64,000 bases of DNA from Rhabdornis inornatus (lineage: Eukaryota > Chordata > Aves > Passeriformes > Rhabdornithidae), in assembly GCA_013397075.1 (NCBI GenBank), contig VWZS01000638.1:446847-510846 (forward strand). Reading direction: 5' to 3'. The stretch's first letter is position 1, and each line of letters opens with the position of its first letter. The notes below the pieces were generated by a model. It made no database searches. It worked only from the letters and a program-made list of their open reading frames with translations, and had not been told where the DNA came from. Of the stretch, positions 51,373-61,900 are shown one piece after another. Position numbers and translations under genes: made by a program.

Positions 51373-52600
51373 CTTAAAAGACATATTGAAATGCTTTTTT
51401 AAAGTTGACCTTGTGTCTTTACTGAACTATGATTTTTTACGCTTTTACTGGAGAGGTTCAAAACTGTCTGTGTGTACCATAACAAAGTTATAATGGCGCT
51501 GGCTTTTTACCACAACAATTAGAAAATGCTGAACTTTAAAAGGTCTTAGTAAACTTATGCTTACAACAGGAAGACTTTACTACAGATGACTATTTTCAAT
51601 AATATTTGCCACTACAATGAGCTTTTCTCAAAACTAAATTGCATAGAATCAATATATTTATCACACCCTTTTAATCCCTCCAGTAAATTTACGTTGCTGC
51701 TATTTTAATTTTATATTGTTCAAATTTTCAGTAGCTTTTTGTGATATTAGAGTCAGAATTTAAGTTTTATTGTGTCTAGAACTTTTAAAGATATTAATTT
51801 ATAGTTCTCTTATGTTTTAATTTAATGAGACTTCAGTGTTGATAAGGTTTAGCAAAGTTAAGTTTCAGTATTTTTAGATCTGAGTAATGTTAAGTTACAT
51901 TCTAGTATTTTGAAATCCTGTTAAGGCTGAGTTCTATTAAATTAATTTTGTTAAAATATGCTTGTCTAAATTACAAGATATAGTTATTTTCTTCTAGTGA
52001 TAAGACAGATCCGACTGAAACAGCTATGATGAAACGTTGATAAATACCTGCTTATAGATATAAGAAGATACAGTTTGTTAAACCCTTGATTTCCTCGCAG
52101 GTTCAACAGGTGTCAATGCTTTGCAATAGTTAGTTGACATATAATAATATGACAATAATAGTTTATTATGATCTCTGCTGTTTTATCTTCTATAGATAAC
52201 ACAGAGGAGCAAGTAATGGTTCCAGATTATAGCTGTTATTGATTGTGAGATGTTTAGTGCTTTCTTTTTTTAATCTCATAATGTGAATTCACTGATCGTT
52301 TAAAATAGGAATTATTCATAAGATATTATTGCTTTATTTATAGCTGGCTGTTTCATAAACTTTAACGTAAGTTTGTGTAATTATCTACAAGATGTGTAAT
52401 TTTGGGACCTCTTCTTTTGTTCTCTAGCTGCAAATGCATCTCCTTGAACAGGCTCTGTAGCCGTTCCCTGTGTTGGAACCCTGAAGCCTGTCAGTTTTAA
52501 ACTTCCTGTTCTTTCTGACACTGACCCTCAAAAGAGCACTGCTTTTGACTTGTGGCATTGGAGAAGCCTTCCAAATTCGAGTGATATAGTTAGAATCACT
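51373..52600. other. AT-rich segment, unassigned
   Basis: Strongly AT-rich with no long frame. It may be decayed retroviral internal sequence or ordinary spacer. I recognise nothing specific. Confidence 0.35.
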
Positions 52601-52609
52601 GGTGTGTAA

Positions 52610-53000
52610 TTAAAATAGAAGGGTGTAATTTCACCTGTTGAAGGGTTTTGAATTTGGGGTTTTAGACTATAGGAATAGGTATGAGACAATATGGATGTTC
52701 TTGGGTTGTCTCTCTTCCTTCTTGTTCCTTCTTCTTCATGATTTCAGGTAGTAGTTTTTGGTTAGATAGTACCGCAGTGCGAGTCACAGGTGTTTGGTTA
52801 TTGAGTCAAAAGTACAAATAATATAAATGTTAGCTTTTAATTGAACAGTTAAGCTATAAAAGACCTTGTAAGTAGGTAAACTTACCTCCATTTTCTCATT
52901 TTTGGCTTGATAGCTAGAAGTGCTGAAGAAGTCTCTGTACTTCAGGTAAGAGTAATAAACAACCATGTCCAAACAAAAAAAATCAATCATTCAATCCTGA
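52610..53000 (+). mobile_element. Putative LTR fragment, plus orientation
   Basis: A pyrimidine-rich block (CTTCCTTCTTGTTCCTTCTT near 52715) is followed by a TATA box in CTATAAAAGACC at 52855, then AATAAA at 52954. The TATA-to-poly(A) spacing of about 100 bp is right for a retroviral R region. Ends and family are not resolved. Confidence 0.4.
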
Positions 53001-53002
53001 CT

Positions 53003-53257
53003 CTAAGGGAAAGCAGAAAAAAGAAAGCTAACCACTTTCACCCTGCACTGGCTTTTTTCAGTCTTTAGTCCCTTCTCTTGTTTCAGCATGTTTGTTATGG
53101 CTTGATCCAATACAGTTTCATTATTTTTATGTATTTTCAGACTTCCAGGAAAAGATATCTGTGCTTCGTCAAAAGCCTCATCCAAGCTGATGGTCTTGTG
53201 GTCCTTGTGAGAGAAGAGGGAGCACAGGCTGCAGATGCAGTCCTGACAGCGGTCACA
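53003..53257 (-). pseudogene. TRIM-like B-box plus coiled-coil exon fragment
   Basis: The minus strand encodes about 80 residues without a stop: RCQDCICSLCSLFSHKDHKT, then ISLDEAFDEAQ and a polar helical stretch (NETVLDQAITNMLKQEKG), ending in TAG at 53003-53005. The Cys-x2-Cys-x-Cys-x2-Cys ... His-x2-His spacing and the following LDEAF fit the second half of a TRIM B-box 2 entering the coiled coil. Upstream in frame, the expected first zinc ligands are absent. I cannot name the TRIM paralogue; it does not look like TRIM24, the human neighbour of SVOPL. Confidence 0.45.
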
Positions 53258-53540
53258 TGACTGACGCCAAAAATGGTAGCAAGCATCAGCAGTTTATTAT
53301 CCTATGGTGAAGGTTTCATACCTTTTTTTCTGTGAAATACTACAGCCAGCACCTCACAACACCATGACCAACTTAACTCTTTTATATCACACATCCTTAT
53401 TAAACACAGCTGCCACCTATTGAGGGCAAGGCCACTTCCACTTTTTGGTAACCAGATGTGATCTCAGTCATTCTCACAGAATGACTCCAGCAGTTTGCTG
53501 TGTTTGGGGCATTTCCTAACTGCTATTATTAGGAAACTTT
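53258..53540 (-). mobile_element. Putative LTR fragment, minus orientation
   Basis: On the minus strand there is a TATA box (TATAAAAG at 53386-53379) and AATAAA at 53298-53293, about 85 bp apart. The end near TTTTTGGCGTCA at 53258 resembles a retroviral U5. The family is not recognised. Confidence 0.35.
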
Positions 53541-55936
53541 AAAAGACATGTTAAGGAGACACTTCCAAGTAAGGCCTGGGCTCTGGCCAAGCCCTGGATC
53601 TACCTGGTTGGGAAATTTGCCAACAAACCCAGGTGTTTTCTACATCAAAACGATAGTCACTTTGACTTGGCGATTTGAATTTATAACAGCTGGACCTACT
53701 TTTAAAATGAACTTGGAAACTTTTCCCAGGAACGATTATCCATGTCTTCACTGAAAATGAGGTTTGCCAGCTGTTGCAGACTCTGGGTGATGGTCCAGTA
53801 TTTTAAGGGATTGATAATGCCTTGTTTTCAATTTCACATGTGCTACTAATTACATCTATTACCTTATTCCTGCCTAATCTAAGCTTGTTGTTTTACTAAA
53901 TATATTGTTTTGCTTTAATGTTCCCTTCATGTACCTAACAGGAGACATTTATTTTATTTTTAAAACAAAAAGAAGGGGGAATTGCCTCCTTAAGAATGTT
54001 TGAATAATGCAATATTTATACTGAAAAATTTTTGAGGGTAGATCCTTGGGTTTGGTCCCTAGCAGAGCGATGCTGCTCTGAAAAATTTTGCATGTGCTAA
54101 ACCAGCTTTTGAAAGCTCTTACATAAGGATCCCCAGCTGAGTGTGCAATGGCAAGGCCTAGCTGATTTACTAAACCAGGGAGAAGGTATGCATGTGTTGG
54201 GGTTCCAGGAGCAGCCAGAGTCCTGGCTGGTGGCAGTTTTGGTTTGGGAGAAATCCTGCAATGTTTGTGATTTTACAAGTCAGACCCCAGTGTTGGCCAG
54301 TGACACTGGACACTAACGTGGCCATTTTCCTTCAGGAAAAAAACCTTATCCCCCAGTGTCTAGGGGTCAGCTCAGAGGTGGCATTTCGGGTTCCAAGGGC
54401 AGCTAGAGTCGTAGTTGCTGGCAGCTTTTTTCTGGGAGAAATCCTGCAGGAACTCCTGCCAAGTCATAGGACCTGTGGAAAACATTTTCCAGCTGCATTG
54501 TGAGTCCATCTATTCCTGTCGACCACTCACAGACCTTTCAGTAATGGTCCGCAGTCGCTCTAGATGGAAGGTCCCCTCTTTTTTAAGGGATAAATAGATA
54601 ATGAAGACCTTTCCATGATTTGGAAGCACTTTTTAGATATAAGAGACTTCGATTTTAAAAATTCTGTTAAAAATTTAGCAAATATTACCTAATTCTCTGA
54701 GTTGATTTTGCTGACATTTTTTGTTGTATCAAGCAGAGCCTTCAGCAAGTAGTTTATTTAAATTTAGAGCACTTTTCCAGCAAGACTAAGTTGACAGTCA
54801 GAATAACAGAATCAGGCCCTGATGTGGCACTTTGCATAGAGCATTGAAGAGACTCATGTGCCTTTCTGCTGTGTACATGTATAATGAGAAAAAGACCTGG
54901 TTTTGCCTCTCACCTGCTGAGATCCTGCCTACCTGTCTCTGTCATAGGGTGGCACTGCACACTAAAATATAGTGGACACTCCCAAAAAATACTCAGTTGT
55001 GTTTGCAGCAGGCCTTTGACATAACTTCTGATCATATGGTGGATTTTTAGGCTGCCCAGAGTTCTTTTGTTTGTTTGCTTTTTTATATTGATGTTGTCAT
55101 TGTTTTTTGGCTTGGGTTTTTACAGAAAGTTTTTACTACCTGAAGAGAATTGCTTGTAAGTGATACCTTCCCAGTACAACAGAAAACAGTAAAGAGAAGT
55201 TAAGGAGGAGAACAAAATGGTGAGGGAGACAATTCTAGCAACATAGGTGTGATCAGTGCATACTACAGTAGAAGAGTTTAAAAAATAACGAGGCGCTGCC
55301 ACCACAACACTTGAAGTCTTAAAGATATAACTTCACACTCAAGTTGTTCTCCCAGTGGAAAATGCTGAGGAGAGAAGAGTGGATGTACTCGGTGTCCAGT
55401 TACTTACTTGTCTGCTGTAAACTGCTTGGAACTCTCTTGAAATAATCCACTTGAAAAAAATCTAACTCACCTTTCATTTTGTGGTCTTAAATATCACCCC
55501 AACAATGATCAGAAATCATCACTGCATGTGGTTTGAGATCCAAATTTTACTATTTCCATGCAGATGGTATTTGCACAAAAAGTTGAGGAAAGTACTATAT
55601 CTTTTCAAGCTGCTATGGCAGAGACTCTATCTACTTTGTGTATTTTTCCCCTTTACCTCAATTCACCTAATGATTTTCCTATTTTTTTTAATATCATGTA
55701 TGCAGTATCATTACTGATAGCACTTGAAGTAGAGTCTTCATCTCACTTTGCAGGAGGGGTAGAAAACATCTGTTTATTGAATCGTAAGAAGGGAAAGATC
55801 TTTGAGAAATTTACCATTTGTCTACACAAATCATAGCTTTTACACGGTTCAGTTGCATTTTTTTTTATAATGGAAACAGTATGGAGAAGCAATCAACACC
55901 AAATGAAGCTCACAGGAAGTGACCGATTCCAGGGAG
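53541..55936. other. Non-coding stretch beyond the SVOPL 3' end
   Basis: It contains a polypurine run (53962-53980) and the diverged direct repeat at 54.2-54.4 kb. No gene is recognised. Confidence 0.4.
54200..54448 (+). repeat. Diverged direct repeat, 61-bp units 188 bp apart
   Basis: 54200-54260 and 54388-54448 align without gaps. They share GGGTTCCA, GCAGC, AGAGTC, TGGCAG and GGGAGAAATCCTGCA. Confidence 0.75.
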
Positions 55937-55942
55937 TTTATT
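55937..55942 (-). promoter_or_regulatory. Candidate SVOPL poly(A) signal
   Basis: AATAAA on the minus strand lies about 40 bp after the SVOPL stop codon. It implies a very short 3' UTR unless a more distal signal is used. Confidence 0.5.
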
Positions 55943-55979
55943 TCTCTTTCCTACCCAATCCAACATCAAACATTCGCTC

Positions 55980-55991
55980 TCATTTTACTTG
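55980..55991 (-). CDS. SVOPL: SVOPL terminal micro-exon coding part (QVK stop)
   Basis: On the minus strand, TTTCTTACTCCCTTTTTAG is an excellent acceptor, followed by CAA GTA AAA TGA. This gives ...RALQ-QVK-stop, against ...RALQQIK as I recall it for mammalian SVOPL. Phase 0 agrees with the previous exon. Confidence 0.75.
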   Translation of the reverse strand, partial: QVK

Positions 55992-58900
55992 CTAAAAAGG
56001 GAGTAAGAAAAAATAATACATAAAATTAATAAAATGCACACAAAACCCAACAGAAATGAATACAGTGGAGAATAAAGTGTTTGGATATATCCAAAAGGTC
56101 TCACTTCTGGCAGGCAATCCCTGCGCTTGTAGGGATGGGTTTTTTGAAGTCTAGTTTGAAAGCCCTCGTAAACTAGCTTGATCAAACATCTGCCATGCTT
56201 TAGGCTGCTAAAGAATGTGGATTAGTCTTAGCCTATGGTTTTGTGGTCTATACAGGTCAGACTGCAGAGTGGTGTGACCATGCTGCTGCATGCCATAAAA
56301 ATCTCCATGTGGTATAGATTAATTTATTAGCATCACAGGACTGCTCACCACCTCCTCTAATTAAACTGGTGTGATTTGCACATGGGAGACTGTTAATTTT
56401 AACTTCCCCCCTTAACCTTTGGGCTCAGTGATTTGGCTGATTGCTTTATAGAAAACATTGACCACAAGGGCTTAGCTGATGGACTGATGAAGGTGGGGCT
56501 CTTGCCTTGAATTTGATTACAAAATTACTTTGGTAGTTTAGGTACTCATTGCATCTGCTGTCCTCTCTCCTTGTAGCACAGGCAGAGCAGAGCATGTACC
56601 TGGGAAGCTGCATCTTCAGGTCAGGATTGGAGATAGATACGAAGAGGGGCTTGCACAAGCTAAAGCTCACACACTTACTGAGGTAGCTGGGGCTGCCATG
56701 CTGGCTTGTTCTTTCACAAGAAACAAGTTTTGGGCACCTGGGATAACAGTGCTTGAATCTGCTGCAGCAGAACGTTCCTGTGAGTTTCTATCAGGCTTGT
56801 GAAACCTTAGGAGAGTTAGGTTTGAATTCTGGTTGTATCATCACCTACCAGTCCCTAACAGCCTTTAGGTCCACAGGAGCTCCTGGAGCGGTGGTACCCA
56901 CCTGCAGGGCCCTGCCCTTGGTCTCGATGGGCAGTGTGACTGCAGAGATGGCACAGATGATGCACACAGAGGAGAAGAGACACAGGGCCCCCACGAAAGA
57001 AGCACTCATAAGAACCTGCGGGCCGAAGAACAGCAGACAGGAGTTCACTGGTGTGAGGGGCTGGCACTTAATTAGTAATTAAGAGTGGACAAAGGGTCAC
57101 AAATGACTGACACTCGACAATAGAAATAACAGTATCTTGTTAACCTTAAGAGCTTTCAGAAAGTATCAAATATTAGTGAGCTGAACTCTGCGACGAGAAT
57201 TACTCAAAGCTACATCTGGCAAAGACCACCCAAGTACTCTGTATATGAGGTTGGGAGGGAATTGATTACATCCTCCCTTTTTTTTTTGGATGAATTTCAG
57301 GGACATCTCTCTGCATTTGATGACAGGGTCCAATGTTTACCAACATTACCAAGTATGCTCTTACTTGTGATATAAATGGAGCCACCATTGCTCCCACACG
57401 GCACAATGACCCACTTGTCCCCATCCCCAGTGCTCGCATTGTGGTGGGATAAACCTAAAACAGGCCAGAAAGAAACTGGATTAGTGCAACAGCAATCCAC
57501 AACACCTGTACTTTTCTTTGTCTTTTAAAAAAAATTTTATCAGAATGACCTATTGCGTTATCAAGGGCAGCTAATCGGATAAGATATGAAAAGAAATAAA
57601 AGCTACCTTGGCCCTGAGCCATTTGAGCCATTACAAAGCTGTAATTTTTTTACCCAAGTAAAGTTTTTAGGACAAGTTAAAGCTGGATGTGAGTCCCCTT
57701 TGTTTAGCATTTGTTTAGCACCACTACCACCACTTTATCGTCTGGCTCTATAATCAAAATCACAGAAGTTAGGTTGGGTACTAAAGAAAAAATTCTATTT
57801 ATGCTGCTGGACCTTGTATCTGGAAAGCAGAAATAAAATCTATTGTCCACGGTGTTCAAGTCTGCTATTCATTTTTATCAACAGCACCTTTGTTTAGAAG
57901 GAAGAAAAACAGATCCCAGTAAGAAATATCCAGGCTTAGAAGAATGTGCTTTGTGTAGTTTATTTTTCACACCTCCCGAACACTTGTGCCAATGAAACAC
58001 TTAAATATGAATTTTACTGAACTTTAGGTCCTCTTAATATCAACAGATTTTAGCAAGTATACTCATATCAGCCTTTGTTTAAATACTTTACTGGACAAAG
58101 CAAATTGAGTAAGTTAATTCAGTAAGAGTCCAGGTACTTGGCTTGAAAGATTTTGATCATTGATTAAATTGTGAGTAGAATTGATTTATGATATGGCTGT
58201 TACAGCAATGGTCTTTACATTAACAGCAACTTATTCAAAACTACTAAAATTGTGATGTTAAAGCCAGGTGCAGATTTAAATATTACAGTGCACTATTAAG
58301 AGTGCAAGGGAGCTACTTCTGTTTGCTTTGGATCATTTTAGTAAATTAACAAGGAAATCCATTTAACTCCATACAATTGTTTTTAAAAAAAAGAACAAAA
58401 AAACCCCCCAACAATTTATACTTAACTTGCAGAACTCATGGTTCCAAAGCTGTATGAAATAAAAGCTCTTTAAAGGATTAAAACTTTTTGCAGACAGAAC
58501 ATAGCCAATAATTTCCATTAAGTGAAAAGAATCGTATGTATAACCCCATATACTACCTCATACAGCCGCTTAAGTGTTGGAAAATGTTCCTTTTAGTGGT
58601 AGTCTGTTTTATCCCTGTGGGGGTCAGATAGGGGAAAGATTGTGCGTTTTGGAAGATAATGGTACCAAACACCCTCAAAAATAGTGTTTTGTAGGAGCTG
58701 ATTAACAGCTGGCTTAGTAGGGCACTCCTCTTCCATCTACTCCTGTCATCTCCAAGCTGGTTTTCTGATTCCTCCTCTTATCTTGAATATGAAAACACTG
58801 TGGGCAAGATGCCAGAGACATGCAGTTCAAGGAAGGTGACTCTTAACTAGTCCATAAACTAGCAGGCAGCATTCCTGGATATACACAAATGGTATTGGAA

Positions 58901-61900
58901 GCCTCCAAGCAGCTCAACATACCTCAAGGAAGAACCCACCTCTGCTGTGTAAATGTAGATGGTGTTGAAGTTGGCTGAAACCAAGGCACGCAGTATGAAG
59001 AGAAAGCCAACCATGCCTGCGCTGGAGAGAAAGCCATGTGGAGCAGTTAATGTCACTGAGCAGCATCAGCAGAGATGCCAGAAAGAAAGAAAGGGGAAAA
59101 AAAGTGAATGAAAAATATAACTTCTTTCTGGTGCACATTGTTCAAACATTTTTAATTTTCTGGACTGTGCTAGAAAGCAGTGTGTTGGATGCTTAGGGGA
59201 AGCCATGTGGCTCAGTAATACAAATGAGCCCCTCTGCATACCACTGCACCACAGAATCTGCTGCCACATCTTTCCCAGGGAAAGGAGACCCAGTCAGAGG
59301 CTTTTCTCAGACCTACAAGAATTACTGGCCTGGCAGACTGGTGATCTAAGAATAACAGAGATCCTGCCTTCAACATTGCATACCCTTGAACAAGACCCAT
59401 AGTCTGAACCAGAGTACCTTGAGGTGCAGATATTAAGGAGAAGAAAGAATAGAGCTGTACATCCCATGGTGATACACAGGCTTAGACGTCTTCCAAGGAG
59501 ATTGATGCTGAGAATGTTCACAGGATTTACTGGAAATAAAAAGGAAAACCATAAAAGATTTGACGATCTAACTGCAATGATTGTCTGCCTTGACAGACCT
59601 TACACAGTGTGACCTGTCTGCATCCCCACTGCCCACCAAACATCCTGTAAAATGCACAAACCCTATCATTCTCTTCCTGCACTCAAAGCTTCTGATTTTC
59701 CCCCATGTCCCTTTTTTTTCACCTTTCCCCTCAAATTATGAAGCCTGTGCTTCCCTGAAACTGGCTGAGGCAGGACATCGATGTGTGTCCTGAGCCATGC
59801 AAGGAAGGCACAGCTGGGTGAGCAGCACAGGCCTGGGTGGTTTTGCTCCCTCTGACCTCAACCCAGCCAAACACCAGGGCATGAGGTGTGCCCCACTGAG
59901 TGCCCTGCTGAGCCAGGAGCTACGGGCTCATGGCATGGTTCCCAGAAGCTGCCAGCAGTGCCCAGTTCATGTTGGCCCCTGTCACCAAGTGCATGCACAG
60001 CTCAAACCTTTGCAGTGAGCACTGTGAGAGGGGAATGGCAGGGCAAGGATGGGGAAGAGGTTACGTGCGATCTCCCCGGCTGTGCTGATGATCATGGTCT
60101 GGTAGGCAGCAGGCCCAAACAAGTGGCAGTGGCAGGGGCTGTGGCTCTCCTCAGAGACATCAGTGGAGTTCTGCAGTGGTGGGGCTGCAGAGCCACAGAC
60201 AAGGTCCCGCTCCAGCAACTCAGCACTGGCCAAGATGACACCATAGTAGGCAAAAGCTATGCCAAGCCTGTGGGGAGAAATGCTACAGTGAGGTGCTGCT
60301 ATGATGGGGAAGGGGAGGAAACTAAAATGCAGCAGGTATGGGGTGCCCTGGAATCTCTGCGGCTGCTTGCACCAGCTCTGCATGATGGAACCCCTTAGCC
60401 TGAGCAGAGAGGTGGCCCAAGCATCCACCAGGCCACTGGTCACCTGTCCCATGGCACTCCCCTCCTACCTATGTCCAGGCACTGCTCTTTCTCAGTAAAC
60501 TTCACCCCAGCTCATAGTTCAACTTTGTATTGGGTTTGCATGGCTGGGTTCTGGTACTGGTTGGGGACTACAGGGGTGGCTTCTATGGGAAGCTTCTGGA
60601 AACTTCCTCCATGCCTGACAGAGCCAATGCCAGCTGACTCCTGCTGCTGACCAAGGCTGAGCCCATCAGCAATACAGCCAGTACCTCAGGGATACTATTT
60701 GCTAGAACCAGAAAAAACTGTGTAAGAGCAACAGGAGCCAGAGAAAGAAGTGAGAACCTGTGTGGGAAATGTCTCTGCAAACACCCAAGTCAGTAAAGAA
60801 CGAAAGGCAGGAGGTGCTCCAGGTGCCAGAACAGAGGTTCCCCAGCACCCCATGGTGCAGACCGTGGTGAGGCAGCCCATGGAGGTCCACAGTGGAGCAG
60901 AGATCCACATGCAGCCTTTGGAGGTTCTCATGCTGTTGGGGGTTGAATTGTTCCCTTTTCTTTCTGTGGAATTTTCTCCATTGTTATGCTAAGCATTTGT
61001 GGCTACACCTTAGTAGCAATAGTTTTTCCCTCGCAGGGGGTGGGGGATAAGGGGAGACCGGGAAAGGAAAGGTGGGACAGGGGCCTGGGCGCGCTCTCTC
61101 GCTCTCTCGCTGGCTCGTGGGGTGGACTGAAGACGGCCGGGGCTCCTACCCAGCATCTTCCCTGCCATCCCAACGCCGGGAGCCACGTTCCCTGCTGTCG
61201 GACATCGCACTGCTGCCTTCCCGCTTCATCCTACTACCTCAAGGGCACTCTGCCGAGCACCACGACTGACACCGTGAGGAGGGAGTCTCCCCTCCATCCC
61301 CCTCTCACACCTGGGCCGCCGCCGCCGCCATCACCCAGCCCCCTTCAGCTGCACGGGACCCGCCCTGCCCACACAGCACCGGGAACTGAGCGCAGGGAGA
61401 GAGGGCCTGTGGCCAGAGGGACTCGAACTGAGCTACACTGTTCTGTTTTGTTGTCAACCTTTATAGCTGTTGTTGTTTCTGCTGTTTGCCTTGTTAGATA
61501 TATTAGTAAAGAACTGTTATTTCTATCCCCGTATCTTCTGCCTGAAAGCCTCTGATTTGCAACTATAATAATTAGAAGGGAGGGGGGTTGCATTCTCCAT
61601 CTCAGAAAAAGGGGTTCTTGCCTTTCTTTAGCAAATACCTGTCTTTCAAACCAAGACACATGCCAAAACAGGTGGATGCCTGAAGGAGGCAGTGACCCCA
61701 TGGGAAGCCTATGCTGGAGCAGGCTCCTGACAGAACCTGTGGGTCCATGGAGAAAGGAGCCCATGCTGGAGCAGGTTTGCTGGCAGGACTTGTGACCCCC
61801 TGGGGGACTCACACTGGAGCAGCTCATAAAGTACTGCAGTCCATGGGAAACACTCACATTGGAGCAATTAATGGAGGACTGTTTCCCATGGGAGGAACCC

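Noticed and set aside
59982..60452. 156-codon minus-strand frame taken as one gene
   Set aside because: Only 60065-60267 is a SVOPL exon. The rest is intron read through at both ends.
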